Source: Prevotella sp. ne3005 | Lineage (GTDB): Bacteria > Bacteroidota > Bacteroidia > Bacteroidales > Bacteroidaceae | DNA: 64,000 nucleotides | Assembly: GCF_900110085.1 (NCBI RefSeq) | Contig: NZ_FOCK01000006.1 | Location: forward strand, 62,001-126,000 | Reading direction: 5' to 3' | In this document: positions 19,852 to 28,565 of the stretch, piece after piece | How positions within the stretch are numbered: position 1 is the stretch's first letter | How the letters are laid out: every line of letters starts with the position of its first letter | Position numbers and translations under genes: made by a program | The notes under the pieces: model-generated | What the model saw: the letters and a program-made list of their open reading frames with translations, nothing else | Told to the model about the DNA's origin: nothing | Database searches by the model: none

Positions 19852-21072
19852 ATGAAAAAAGTGAGATTTTGGGCTGTATTGGCCATCGGTTTTATGAGTG
19901 TTATGAGCCTGAAGGCTCAGAGTCAGCGAATGAATGAATTCCAGAATGAGTTCAGCAGGTACCAGGCGCAATATCGCGACCTGATGTACAATGGAAAGCA
20001 CAAGGAGGCGATGGCTCCGCTGGCAAGTTGCATTGCAATGCTCGACACCACCACGATTTTCAAGGTGTCGCCCATCCCCGAGGCAGCCATCATGGAGCAG
20101 AAGGGACTGCTGTACTACGACTATGCGTGCTGCTATGCACTGGTGGGGCAGAAGAAACAGGCACTCGCGGCACTGGAGCAGTCTGTTCTGCTGGGCTACA
20201 AAGATTATAATAATATGGTGAACGACAACGACCTCCGCTCGCTGCGCAAGGACAAGAAATATCTGTCGCTGCTGGCTCAGGTGAACGACCGTCAGCCCCT
20301 CAGTGTGCTGAAAAAATCGGCTCCATACGCTAAAGATGCGGCCCAGCAAGACATTCTGTTCCGTTATCAACCTAAAGAGTCGAAGAACCTACGCATGGTT
20401 CGCGACTATTTCAAGCTTGACTCCGTAGTCGGGCAGGGCGACGAACTCTCGAAGATTATCAATCTGCTGCACTTTGCCCACGACAACATCCGCCACGACG
20501 GAGGTAACCAGGCGTTTGCAGAGTTGGATGCCATCGACCTTTATAACTATTACAAGACTACCGGTAAGGGCGTGAACTGTCGCCAGCTGGCCATATCGCT
20601 CTGCGAGATGTACCTGTCGATGGGCATCCCGGCCCGCTATGTGACCTGCATGCCAGCCGATTCGCTCGACTATGAGTGCCATGTGATTAACACCGTGTGG
20701 TCGGAGCAGTTGCAGAAATGGCTTTATATCGATCCCACGATGGATGCCTGGGTGACTGACGCGAACGGCACGATGCTCAGCATCGCCGAGGTACGCGAAC
20801 GACTCATCAACAACCAACCCTTGGTGCTCTGCGAGACTGCTAACTGGAATCATGAGTCGCAGCAGACAAAGGAATACTACTTGGAAACCTACATGGCAAA
20901 GAACCTCTACTACTTCGTTTGTAAGAAGCTGAACCGCTTTAATCCTGAGAGCCTCTATCGCAACAACGATCCTGCAGATGATGTCCGGCTCATACCCGTT
21001 GGCTTCGTCAACAACAACTGGAAGTGTGACACCACTACCGACCCAGAGGTGTTCTGGGCTAAACCAGAATAA
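19852..21072 (+). CDS. Exported transglutaminase-like cysteine protein
   Basis: About 406 residues with a signal peptide (ending SLKAQ) and a transglutaminase-core fold in the middle. The triad reads Cys243 (GVNCRQLA), His277 (YECHVIN) and Asp294 (YIDPTMD). Bacterial members act as peptidases or amide-bond enzymes rather than cross-linkers. The N-terminal part contains a TPR-like helical repeat. A TTG at 19843 extends the frame slightly, but ATG at 19852 (MKKVRFW) gives a normal signal peptide. It opens a dense one-strand gene run behind operator D. Confidence 0.8.
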   Translation: MKKVRFWAVLAIGFMSVMSLKAQSQRMNEFQNEFSRYQAQYRDLMYNGKHKEAMAPLASCIAMLDTTTIFKVSPIPEAAIMEQKGLLYYDYACCYALVGQKKQALAALEQSVLLGYKDYNNMVNDNDLRSLRKDKKYLSLLAQVNDRQPLSVLKKSAPYAKDAAQQDILFRYQPKESKNLRMVRDYFKLDSVVGQGDELSKIINLLHFAHDNIRHDGGNQAFAELDAIDLYNYYKTTGKGVNCRQLAISLCEMYLSMGIPARYVTCMPADSLDYECHVINTVWSEQLQKWLYIDPTMDAWVTDANGTMLSIAEVRERLINNQPLVLCETANWNHESQQTKEYYLETYMAKNLYYFVCKKLNRFNPESLYRNNDPADDVRLIPVGFVNNNWKCDTTTDPEVFWAKPE

Positions 21073-21081
21073 ATAGTTACG

Positions 21082-21603
21082 ATGGAGACAAAAAGTGAGA
21101 GATTAAGTCTGGCTTTTAGTGAGGGCGGAGCTCAGGAGATATACCAAGAGATTAAGTCGAACGGTGATTTCCTGGGCTTTGCCCAACGCTATGCCTTCGA
21201 TTCCGATTATCGCGTGGCGAGGAGTGCCTTGTGGGGACTGACCAAGGCCAAGGGCAATGAACTATCAGAATTGCAGGCGATACTCAATGAACTGATTGAC
21301 CAGGCCATCCAGTCAGAGAACTCGTCGGTGAGGCGGTTAACACTGAATATCATCGAAAGGCTGAAAATGGACGAAGATGATTTGCGGACCGACTTCCTTG
21401 ACTTCTGTTTCGAACACATGGTCAGCATCGAGGAGTTCTCCGGCATCCAAACACTCTGCATGAAACTTGCTTTTCATATGTGCACTTTCTATCCGGAACT
21501 GATGGACGAGTTGAAACGCACCCTTGAAGCGATGGAGATAGAGTATTACAAACCTGCCATCAAATGCCTGCGCAAAAGGATTCTCAGTGGGCGATACAAA
21601 TAA
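21082..21603 (+). CDS. HEAT-like repeat protein of unknown function
   Basis: A 173-residue cytosolic all-helical protein. The pattern of paired amphipathic helices (VARSALWGLTKAKG, VRRLTLNIIERLK, IQTLCMKLAFHM, YYKPAIKCLRKRI) suggests HEAT/ARM-type repeats as in DNA alkylation repair-like proteins, but no catalytic residues can be assigned. It follows the transglutaminase-like gene by 9 nt and precedes a flavodoxin-fold reductase by 27 nt. I do not recognise a named family. Confidence 0.55.
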   Translation: METKSERLSLAFSEGGAQEIYQEIKSNGDFLGFAQRYAFDSDYRVARSALWGLTKAKGNELSELQAILNELIDQAIQSENSSVRRLTLNIIERLKMDEDDLRTDFLDFCFEHMVSIEEFSGIQTLCMKLAFHMCTFYPELMDELKRTLEAMEIEYYKPAIKCLRKRILSGRYK

Positions 21604-21630
21604 AATAGATTCTTGAGTAAAAAATAGAAT

Positions 21631-22233
21631 ATGAACATTCTGATTATAAATGGTAGCCCTCGGAAGAAGGGGCTGATTTCTCAGATGCTCAGCATCATGC
21701 AGGAGGAGGCCGAAACGCAAGGCGATACGGTGGAGATGGTCTATACCAACGACTTGACCGTGAAGCCTTGCGCAGGCTGTATGGCTTGTCGTGCGAAGGA
21801 GAAATGTGTGCTGGCTGAGGATGATTCGCAGCGGGTGTTGAAGATGATGCAGCAGGCTGATGCTATCATCATGGGGGCACCCTGCTATTGGGGCAACATC
21901 CCTGGACAGATGAAGCTGATGTTCGACCGTCAGGTGTATGGCATGATGCGTGATACTAATCGTTTTCCAGAACCGCTGATGAAAGGCAAGAAGTGTATCC
22001 TTATCAGCACCTGCACCACGCCCTGGCCTTGGAACATTCTGTTCAAACAGTCGCGCGGAGCTATCCGTGCTATGCGTGAGATAGCCCGCTATGCAGGTTT
22101 CAAAATCGTGAGCACCATCGAGCGTGGCGGTACAGCCATGCATCCCGAGCTGACCGAGAAAGACAAACAAAAATGCCGTAAGGCTATCAATAAGTTGTAT
22201 ATAATTAAAATCAAAAATAGCAATGATTATTAG
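21631..22233 (+). CDS. Flavodoxin-fold NAD(P)H-dependent oxidoreductase
   Basis: A 200-residue flavoprotein of the NADPH-dependent FMN reductase / iron-sulfur flavoprotein-like group. The phosphate-binding loop is IINGSPRKKGLIS (about 5-17), followed by the cysteine cluster CAGCMACRAKEKC and the flavin-contact segment GAPCYWGNIPGQMK. The four closely spaced Cys suggest a metal or Fe-S site. It may reduce quinones, nitro compounds or flavins; the substrate is unknown. It overlaps the next gene by 11 nt. Confidence 0.82.
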   Translation: MNILIINGSPRKKGLISQMLSIMQEEAETQGDTVEMVYTNDLTVKPCAGCMACRAKEKCVLAEDDSQRVLKMMQQADAIIMGAPCYWGNIPGQMKLMFDRQVYGMMRDTNRFPEPLMKGKKCILISTCTTPWPWNILFKQSRGAIRAMREIARYAGFKIVSTIERGGTAMHPELTEKDKQKCRKAINKLYIIKIKNSNDY

Positions 22234-23113
22234 ATTAGAAGATACAAAAGACTATCGTGAGGTAGAGAACCTGACGCGTGAGGCATTCTGGAACGTATAT
22301 CGTCCAGGATGCACAGAGCATTACGTGCTCAATCAATATAGAACCAATCCCGACTTTATCCCAGAGTTGGATTTTGTGATGGAGGTAGATGAAAAGATCA
22401 TCGGTCATGTGATGTTCTCGAAGGCTGAACTTGTGCTTGATGATGGCAGCAAAAATGATTCGTGGACATTCGGCCCCATCAGCATTCATCCCGACTACAA
22501 GCGCAAGGGCTATGGTCTGAAGTTGCTGCAATATGCCTTGGATAAGGCTCGCGACATGGGTATTGGATTTATCTGTATGGAGGGTAATATCGAGTTTTAT
22601 AAGCATGCAGGCTTCGACCTTGCCAGCAAGCTGAATATTCACTATCATGCCGAGCCGAAAGATGCCGAAGTGCCTTATTTCCTGGCTCAGGAACTAATTC
22701 CTGGTTGGCTTAAGAATAATGGCATTGCCGAAGCGACCTATTGTCCCCCTAAGGGCTATTTCGTAGCTGATGAGAACCCAGAGGGTTTCGAGGCTTACGA
22801 AGCCAGTTTCTCTCAGAAGGAGAAAGCTTTTCAAGTGGGCCAGCTGCCACAGTTCTGCCAGAGTTGCGGCATGCCATTAATGCGTATCAAGGATTGCGGT
22901 ACAAACGAAGACGGCAGTACCAATTTTGATTATTGCCAGTATTGCTACAAGGATGGTAAGTTTGTGCAGGAATGTACCATGGACGAAATGATAGAGCATT
23001 GCGCTCAGTTTATTGATGAGGTAAACAAGAACATGCCCAAGCCCATGACCAAAGAGGAGTATAAGCAGATGATGCAAAGTTTCTTCCCGATGCTAAAGCG
23101 ATGGAGAAAATGA
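22223..23113 (+). CDS. GNAT acetyltransferase fused to a zinc-ribbon module
   Basis: A 296-residue protein of two parts. Residues 1 to about 190 are a GNAT N-acetyltransferase (PISIHPDYKRKGYGLKLL is the acetyl-CoA loop). Residues about 210-296 are a putative zinc ribbon with FCQSCGMPL and DYCQYCYKDGKF, ending in FPMLKRWRK. The same module begins the gene at 23645, there joined to a different enzyme. Such ribbons are often found beside small-molecule-modifying enzymes, but their role is not established. The start overlaps the flavoprotein gene by 11 nt. Confidence 0.82.
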   Translation: MIIRLEDTKDYREVENLTREAFWNVYRPGCTEHYVLNQYRTNPDFIPELDFVMEVDEKIIGHVMFSKAELVLDDGSKNDSWTFGPISIHPDYKRKGYGLKLLQYALDKARDMGIGFICMEGNIEFYKHAGFDLASKLNIHYHAEPKDAEVPYFLAQELIPGWLKNNGIAEATYCPPKGYFVADENPEGFEAYEASFSQKEKAFQVGQLPQFCQSCGMPLMRIKDCGTNEDGSTNFDYCQYCYKDGKFVQECTMDEMIEHCAQFIDEVNKNMPKPMTKEEYKQMMQSFFPMLKRWRK

Positions 23114-23637
23114 TGGAAACGAATAGAATTATATTGCGCCCTTGGCGCGAATCGGATGCAGAGATACTGTTCAAATGGGCTTCTAATCCGGATGTGGGGC
23201 CTCGTGCAGGCTGGCCGCCACATAAGAGTGTGGAGGAAAGTCTGGAGATTATCCGCACCGTATTCAATGATGCAACCAATACTTGGGCTATTGAATTAAA
23301 GGAAACAGGTGAGGCGATTGGCGCAATGGGCTATGGGTCTTCATGTGAGTGTGACCTGCCTGCACGTGAAGGTGAACCGCTTATCGGCTATTGGGTGGCG
23401 AAACCCTATTGGAATCAAGGTATCTGTACGGAGGCGCTACAGTTGATGTTAGACCATATCCGACAAACGACGGACATCAAATCGCTAATCAGTGGTCATT
23501 TCGTTGACAACCCCGCTTCAGGCCGAGTGATGGAGAAATGTGGCTTCGTCCCTACAGGTGAAACCTGCATCGATGCGAATCAGTATCAAGGTGAGAATAG
23601 GCCAATTAGAATATTAAGATTAGAACTTAACAAATAA
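23113..23637 (+). CDS. GNAT acetyltransferase (RimJ/RimL-like)
   Basis: A GNAT enzyme of about 174 residues opening with TNRIILRPWRESDAE, the typical start of the RimJ/RimL and drug-acetylating subgroup, and containing IGYWVAKPYWNQGICTEAL (acetyl-CoA site) and NPASGRVMEKCGF. I chose the ATG at 23113, which overlaps the preceding stop codon (TGATG). An ATG at 23101 in the same frame would add four residues. The acceptor is unknown. It is one of four GNAT domains in the gene run. Confidence 0.85.
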   Translation: METNRIILRPWRESDAEILFKWASNPDVGPRAGWPPHKSVEESLEIIRTVFNDATNTWAIELKETGEAIGAMGYGSSCECDLPAREGEPLIGYWVAKPYWNQGICTEALQLMLDHIRQTTDIKSLISGHFVDNPASGRVMEKCGFVPTGETCIDANQYQGENRPIRILRLELNK

Positions 23638-23644
23638 AGATATT

Positions 23645-24376
23645 ATGAATCAGAAATTTTGTCAGAGTTGCGGCATGCCGCTAACCGAAGATATCCTCGG
23701 CACGAATGCCGACGGCAGTAAGAACGAAGATTACTGCATGTACTGCTACAGGGATGGAAAATTCTTGCAGGACTGCACGATGGAAGAGATGATCGAACAT
23801 TGTGCCCAGTTTGTTGGTGCAGTCAACGAGGGGTTGGAGAAACCCATCACTAAAGAGGAGTACATCGGCATGATGAAAACGTATTTCCCCCAGCTGAAGC
23901 GCTGGCGCAAAACGTTGAATGTTAGTAACGATGAAGTCGTGAATGTCAACCCCGCTTTGGCAGGCGTTAAAGAACTTATTGCACAGATGGCCGACAAACT
24001 GCCCATCGCTTACATCTCGTCAGTAGACCAAGAAGGTTTTCCTTGGACCAAGGCCATGTTGAAACCACGCAAACGTGAGGGTATCAAAACCTTCTACTTT
24101 ACAACCAACACATTCTCAATACGTGTGGCTCAATACAAAGCCAACCCCAAGGCCAGCATCTATTTCTGCGATGCCAAAGGTTTCAAGGGAATGATGCTGC
24201 GGGGCACGATGGAGGTACTGACGGATGCCGCCTCGAAAGAGATGATCTGGCACAAGGGCGACGAGCAGTACTATCCCGGTGGTGTAACCGACCCAAACTA
24301 CTGCGTGTTGAAGTTCACCGCCACCGACGGTCGCTTCTACAGCGATTTCTATCCGCGTAGCTTCGTGATTGAATAA
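23645..24376 (+). CDS. Zinc-ribbon module fused to a pyridoxamine-oxidase-fold flavoprotein
   Basis: A 243-residue protein. Residues 1 to about 85 repeat the zinc-ribbon module of the gene at 22223 (FCQSCGMPL, DYCMYCYRDGKF, FPQLKRWRK). Residues about 100-243 are a split-barrel flavin-binding domain of the general stress protein 26 / PNPOx-like type (YISSVDQEGFPWTKAML, FYFTTNTFSIRV, ASIYFCDAKGFKGMM). Such domains bind FMN or F420 and may reduce small molecules. A decayed copy of its 3' end lies at 25950-26075. Confidence 0.8.
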   Translation: MNQKFCQSCGMPLTEDILGTNADGSKNEDYCMYCYRDGKFLQDCTMEEMIEHCAQFVGAVNEGLEKPITKEEYIGMMKTYFPQLKRWRKTLNVSNDEVVNVNPALAGVKELIAQMADKLPIAYISSVDQEGFPWTKAMLKPRKREGIKTFYFTTNTFSIRVAQYKANPKASIYFCDAKGFKGMMLRGTMEVLTDAASKEMIWHKGDEQYYPGGVTDPNYCVLKFTATDGRFYSDFYPRSFVIE

Positions 24377-24381
24377 ATAAT

Positions 24382-24882
24382 ATGAATACTAATGAAAATC
24401 AGATGCAACTCCGGGCATTTAATCCCGATGACGCAGAGACGATTCTGAGTTGGTGTAAGGATAAGCATGCCTTCCGGCTTTGGAGTGCAGACAGGTATAA
24501 AGAATTCCCTGCTCAGCCTGATGAGATGATGGAGCAGTACAAGGGAGAAAATATGTATCCGCTCACAGCGGTTGTGGAAGAGGAGATCATTGGGCATATC
24601 CTATTGAGATTTCCCTCAGAGGATAAAAGCGTTATTCGTTTTGGCTTTGTCATCGTGGACGATTCGAAACGAGGTAAAGGCTATGGCAAACAGATGTTGC
24701 AATTGGCCATTCTGAAGGCGAAACAAGATTTTGGTGCTCGGAATATTACTTTGGGGGTGTTCGACAATAATCCCTCAGCCATTCATTGCTACGAGTCGGT
24801 AGGATTCGTTGTGACTGGTACCGACACCTATGCGATAGATGGCGAAGAATGGACTGGAAAAGAAATGGAATTAGTTATATAA
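24382..24882 (+). CDS. GNAT acetyltransferase
   Basis: A 166-residue single-domain GNAT protein. The acetyl-CoA loop reads VDDSKRGKGYGKQMLQ (about 93-108) and the C-terminal strand contains NNPSAIHCYESVGFV, both standard for the superfamily. It is 5 nt downstream of the zinc-ribbon/PNPOx gene and 14 nt upstream of the DJ-1/VOC fusion, so it is tightly embedded in the operon. The acceptor is unknown. Confidence 0.85.
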   Translation: MNTNENQMQLRAFNPDDAETILSWCKDKHAFRLWSADRYKEFPAQPDEMMEQYKGENMYPLTAVVEEEIIGHILLRFPSEDKSVIRFGFVIVDDSKRGKGYGKQMLQLAILKAKQDFGARNITLGVFDNNPSAIHCYESVGFVVTGTDTYAIDGEEWTGKEMELVI

Positions 24883-24896
24883 ATCATAATATAAAG

Positions 24897-25913
24897 ATGA
24901 AAGAAATATTGTACATACTGCTGGATAATTATGCTGAGCACGAGATTGGTTTTATGCCAGGTGCGGTGAGCACCGATGCCACAGGCTTTCGCAAGGAGCC
25001 TAAGTATATTAATAAGATGGTAGCCCCAACGATGGAGCCTGTAAAATCGATTGGTGGTATGCGAACCCTGCCCGACTATTCGTTCGAAACCATGCCTGCA
25101 GATTATGCTGCCTTGGTACTGATAGGTGGTTTCGGTTGGATGAATCCCGAAGCTGAGCGTGTACTGCCCATTGTTAAGGATGCGCTGAGCAAAGGTGTTG
25201 TTGTGGGGGCTATCTGTAATGCCGCTTCGTGGATGGCCAAGCAGGGACTGCTGAACAACATCAAACATACAGGTAATGGTATCGACCAACTGAAATTGTG
25301 GGGTGGCAACAACTATACCAACGAGGCCGGTTATGTGAACGAGCAGGCCGTAACTGATGGTCGTATCGTTACAGCCAATGGTTCGGGATATCTTGAGTTT
25401 ACACGCGAGTTGCTGAAACTGCTTGAGAACGATACACCTGAAATGATAAATGGCTGGTACACGTTTATGAGCGATGGACTGGTAAAATTGTACACACCAT
25501 GTCCTCGATTCAAATTCAACACCATTGGCCTTTTTACCAGCAACAATAAGGCTACTGTCGATTTCTATACGAATACCTTTGGTTTTACCACTGATTGGGA
25601 TGGCATTCAACCCAATGTGGAGATGATGCTGGGCGACATGCGTATCATCCTCTATCCTCGTAGCGATTTCGAACAAATGGTATCTTACAAATTTCATTAT
25701 CCAATGGGGCTCAACGGCACTGTTGAATTAGCATTCGATGTTCCTTCGTATGCCGATGTTGACAAGGAATATCAGCATGCCCTCGCGAATGGTGCCGCCT
25801 CCGTTCTTCCTCCCACCACAGAGCCTTGGGGCCAGCGCACTTGCTATGTGGCCGACCCAGACGGAAATCTGATAGAGATAGGTTCGTTTACAATCGAGCA
25901 GAATAATCATTGA
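24897..25913 (+). CDS. DJ-1/PfpI domain fused to a VOC domain
   Basis: A 338-residue fusion. The N-terminal part (about 1-190) is a DJ-1/PfpI glutamine-amidotransferase-like domain with the nucleophile elbow GAICNAAS and VLIGGFGWM before it. The C-terminal part (about 200-338) is a VOC (glyoxalase/bleomycin-resistance) domain (FNTIGLFTSNNKATVDFY to CYVADPDGNLIEIG). The VOC part is nearly the same sequence as the stand-alone VOC gene at 30371. Both folds occur in aldehyde and drug detoxification. The frame is open upstream to 24786, but that part overlaps the GNAT gene; ATG 24897 starts the conserved domain. Confidence 0.82.
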   Translation: MKEILYILLDNYAEHEIGFMPGAVSTDATGFRKEPKYINKMVAPTMEPVKSIGGMRTLPDYSFETMPADYAALVLIGGFGWMNPEAERVLPIVKDALSKGVVVGAICNAASWMAKQGLLNNIKHTGNGIDQLKLWGGNNYTNEAGYVNEQAVTDGRIVTANGSGYLEFTRELLKLLENDTPEMINGWYTFMSDGLVKLYTPCPRFKFNTIGLFTSNNKATVDFYTNTFGFTTDWDGIQPNVEMMLGDMRIILYPRSDFEQMVSYKFHYPMGLNGTVELAFDVPSYADVDKEYQHALANGAASVLPPTTEPWGQRTCYVADPDGNLIEIGSFTIEQNNH

Positions 25914-25949
25914 TTAGTAGATAATGAAGTGCATTCGTCAAGACCGTGA

Positions 25950-26133
25950 ATGGCATTTTTGAAGGAATGCTGGCACGCTAACAATCGAGAGGTACTATCC
26001 TGGCGGTGTGACTAACCCTAACTACTGCGTGTTTAAGTTCACCGCCACCGATGGCCGATTCTATAGTGATTTCATCCCTCGTTCCCGCCATCATTGCATG
26101 GTGCTACTGGCCGGGAGCTATGAGAACAATTAA
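25950..26133 (+). pseudogene. Chimeric gene remnant: PNPOx-like 3' end joined to the 3' end of the 28134 gene
   Basis: About 25955-26075 is a degraded copy of the 3' end of the zinc-ribbon/PNPOx gene (compare 24235-24355; both contain AACTACTGCGTGTT and AAGTTCACCGCCACCGA). From about 26071 the sequence switches to the 3' end of the membrane protein gene at 28134 (compare 28480-28525; both contain GCATGGTGCTACTGGCCGGG). The join falls at a short shared string GATTTC/TCATCCCTC. A stop follows at 26131-26133. The stretch codes for no intact domain. Confidence 0.75.
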
Positions 26134-26170
26134 ACAGATTAGAGAACATATTTAAAAACGAACAAAAATA

Positions 26171-26719
26171 ATGAAACACGAGATTATTACATTAGCCGAT
26201 GTTAAGATTATCGGTATGCACAAGGAAATTGCATTCTGCAAGGGACAGGAAGAGTGTCCTAAGTTCTGGAGCGAGTATGTGGAAAGAATCGTCAAGCCAG
26301 TGTTTATGGAGCACAAAACACCAGATGCTTTTCAGCAGGCAGCCATCGACAATGGTGTCGGAGAGTTTGGGCTCTGCACCTGCGACATTCCTAACCACAA
26401 CTGCATGACCTGTGCGGAGACGAATTTTGGCGCTTGCAGCAGCAAGACCTTCACCTACGTGATTGGTGGTGTTTATAAAGGTGGCTGCGTGTCTGAGGGC
26501 ATGAAACTCTTCCCAATCCGTAGCGGCAAATGGCTGAAGGTTCACTTCGAGGGCGGCATGAAAGCCTTTCAGCAGCAGCTCCAGAAGTTCTACAAGGAGT
26601 GGCTGCCCCAGCACCCGGAATTCCATTGCCCCAACAATGCCATGACGATGGAATGGTACAACGGTGCCGACATCGACTCGCCCAATTACCAGTGTGGCGT
26701 GATGATGCCATTGGAATAA
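26171..26719 (+). CDS. GyrI-like / AraC effector-binding-domain protein
   Basis: A 182-residue stand-alone ligand-binding domain of the GyrI-like (SHV-type) superfamily, seen in the tandem halves ADVKIIGMHKEIAF and TFTYVIGGVYKGG and the C-terminal GMKLFPIRSGKWLKV and MTMEWYNGADID. It is unusual in its Cys content (LCTCDIPNHNCMTCAETNFGAC). Stand-alone members bind hydrophobic cations or hydrolyse small electrophiles in some cases. A related domain ends the MerR regulator at 28629. It follows the chimeric remnant. Confidence 0.75.
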   Translation: MKHEIITLADVKIIGMHKEIAFCKGQEECPKFWSEYVERIVKPVFMEHKTPDAFQQAAIDNGVGEFGLCTCDIPNHNCMTCAETNFGACSSKTFTYVIGGVYKGGCVSEGMKLFPIRSGKWLKVHFEGGMKAFQQQLQKFYKEWLPQHPEFHCPNNAMTMEWYNGADIDSPNYQCGVMMPLE

Positions 26720-26739
26720 AATAAAGGATAAGAAAGACA

Positions 26740-27246
26740 ATGCCAATGAAACACCTGCCGAATATCCTGTCGTCGCTCCGAATTGTCGGAACTGTTGTTC
26801 TGTTGTTAAGTGATGTGTCAAGCATTCTTTTTGGGGTGCTTTACATCGTTTGCGGCATCAGCGACATAGCCGACGGGTGGCTGGCTAGGAAACTGAAGTG
26901 CGTTACCAGGACTGGAGCATTGCTAGATAGCGTGGCAGACATCTGCTTCGTAGCATGTTGTGCCTGGAAGCTCCTGCCGATACTCGAACTGCCACAATGG
27001 CTATGGCTGTGGGCAGGAGTAATCGTCGCGATTAAAGTCGTGAATCAGCTTTCAGCACTTGTGATGTATGGGCGCTGTTGCTTCCCTCACACCCTCGCGA
27101 ACAAGTGGGCGGGATTCCTGCTATTCATTACGGTACCCATGACATTGTGGTCTATCGCCCCCATCTCAATAGCTGCAATCGTAGCCACATTTGCTGCTAT
27201 ACATGAAGGCTGCGTTTTAGCGAGAGAAGAATCAAGTCATACTTGA
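26740..27246 (+). CDS. CDP-alcohol phosphatidyltransferase family protein
   Basis: A 168-residue integral membrane enzyme with the complete family motif: DIADGWLAR, eight residues, then GALLDSVAD, giving the four metal-binding Asp residues. About five hydrophobic segments follow the usual family layout. Members transfer a phosphoalcohol from a CDP-activated donor to an alcohol in phospholipid or glycolipid synthesis. Which lipid is made here is not readable. It stands in a run of detoxification-type genes, so a link to envelope composition is possible. Confidence 0.8.
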   Translation: MPMKHLPNILSSLRIVGTVVLLLSDVSSILFGVLYIVCGISDIADGWLARKLKCVTRTGALLDSVADICFVACCAWKLLPILELPQWLWLWAGVIVAIKVVNQLSALVMYGRCCFPHTLANKWAGFLLFITVPMTLWSIAPISIAAIVATFAAIHEGCVLAREESSHT

Positions 27247-27310
27247 ATTCTGCCGAGCGTGAGCAGACTCGACCGAAGGTCATGGACATTTCATAAGGAC
27301 AAGAAATAAT

Positions 27311-28132
27311 ATGAGAAAGATAGTAACTATAGTTTATGCATTGGTTGCTACATCGTGTTTGGCGCAAGAGCCAATAAGCGACAGTACCAGTTATGGTGCG
27401 TGCATCATGCAAAATGGCTCTATTGTTGGCATTAACGAGGATAAGCCTTTTGCCATGCACAGTGTGATGAAGTTCCCGCAAGCATTATGTGTTGCCGATT
27501 ACCTGAATCGGAAAGGGCTGGATCTCGATGACACTATCGTTGTCGATAAGGCAGACCTGATGCAAGACACATGGTCGCCAATGCTAAAACGGTTTGAATG
27601 CAAAACGACCTTTTCGTTTGCAGAACTGCTGGAATTGTCTCTCGGACAGAGCGACAACAATGCCAGCGAACTCCTTTTCAAGCATTGCGGCAAGCCCAAA
27701 GCTGTAGAGAAGTACATGAGAAAACTTGGATTCCGCGATATTCATGTCCGTATGACAGAGGAACAGATGCATAAGCGCCCTACGAAGGCCATCGAAAACA
27801 GTTCCACCCCCGCCGAAATGGTTCGTTTGTTCGAGTGGTTTTATCATCATAAAGATGACAACCGATATCTGACATTTATCTGGAAGGCGATGGCAGACTG
27901 CTCAACAGGACTGAAACGAATCCCTGCAGCGATAACCGCAGATGCTCGTATCGTACATAAGACAGGTACGGGATTCCCATCTGCTGAAGGATTGCAAGAC
28001 ATGAACGATGCAGGTATCATTCTCATGCTTGATGGAAGCCACGCCATTATCGCCGTTTTCACCACGAATTCATCATCTGAGGCAGTGATAGCAAATATTA
28101 CCAGACAACTGTTAGACGCCATAATAAAATAA
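27311..28132 (+). CDS. Class A beta-lactamase (subclass A2-like)
   Basis: A 273-residue exported serine hydrolase. It has a signal peptide (1-19, with a Cys at 16 so lipid attachment is possible), the catalytic SxxK as Ser51-Val-Met-Lys54, the SDN loop at Ser114-Asp115-Asn116, a TEEQMH segment (about 149-154) in the place of the general-base region of CepA/CblA-type enzymes, and KTG at 217-219. This is a complete active-site set. It should open beta-lactam rings in the periplasm; the spectrum cannot be predicted. A 64-nt gap with a CTCG-rich relic lies before it. Confidence 0.88.
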   Translation: MRKIVTIVYALVATSCLAQEPISDSTSYGACIMQNGSIVGINEDKPFAMHSVMKFPQALCVADYLNRKGLDLDDTIVVDKADLMQDTWSPMLKRFECKTTFSFAELLELSLGQSDNNASELLFKHCGKPKAVEKYMRKLGFRDIHVRMTEEQMHKRPTKAIENSSTPAEMVRLFEWFYHHKDDNRYLTFIWKAMADCSTGLKRIPAAITADARIVHKTGTGFPSAEGLQDMNDAGIILMLDGSHAIIAVFTTNSSSEAVIANITRQLLDAIIK

Positions 28133-28133
28133 G

Positions 28134-28541
28134 ATGAAAAGATTGCGACTCGGAGCGGTGCTCCACTTCCTTATAGCCATTGGCCACATCGGCTGCCTGT
28201 TCGCTCTGGATGAGGCATTCGAAGCCTATGGCATCCGGGAAATCATGCATCAGATGGTATCAGGACATGTTTGGATGCTGTATGCCCTGACCATTGGTCT
28301 TGTCCTCGCTTTCTGCCTGGCAGGACTTTATGCCCTCTCTGCCACTGGTGACATCCGTCGCTTGCCCTTAACACGTATGGCAATCATCACCATTGTTGTG
28401 CTCTATAGCCTTCGTGCTCTGGCTGGAGGCATTAGCTGTATCAATGATTTCACCTGGCTACAATGTATCTCATCCCTCATTCCCGCCATTATAGCATGGT
28501 GCTACTGGCCGGGAGTAAAAGAAAGAGCAAAGATGTGTTAA
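28134..28541 (+). CDS. Small integral membrane protein, unknown function
   Basis: A 135-residue protein with four hydrophobic segments (about 5-24, 42-66, 80-100, 110-128) and a basic C-terminal end; I do not recognise a family. It starts 1 nt after the stop of the beta-lactamase gene, so the two are very probably translated from one message. The last 60 nt or so of this gene also occur as a decayed copy at about 26071-26133. Confidence 0.6.
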   Translation: MKRLRLGAVLHFLIAIGHIGCLFALDEAFEAYGIREIMHQMVSGHVWMLYALTIGLVLAFCLAGLYALSATGDIRRLPLTRMAIITIVVLYSLRALAGGISCINDFTWLQCISSLIPAIIAWCYWPGVKERAKMC

Positions 28542-28565
28542 ATCCGTGTTAAAGTATTCATTTCT

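Noticed and set aside
24828..25697. 289-codon minus-strand frame
   Set aside because: It is antisense to the DJ-1/VOC fusion, whose domains are unmistakable; no recognisable domain or promoter for the minus frame.
26192..26821. 209-codon minus-strand frame
   Set aside because: It lies opposite the GyrI-like gene and the start of the CDP-alcohol phosphatidyltransferase gene, both with clear family motifs; the minus frame shows none.
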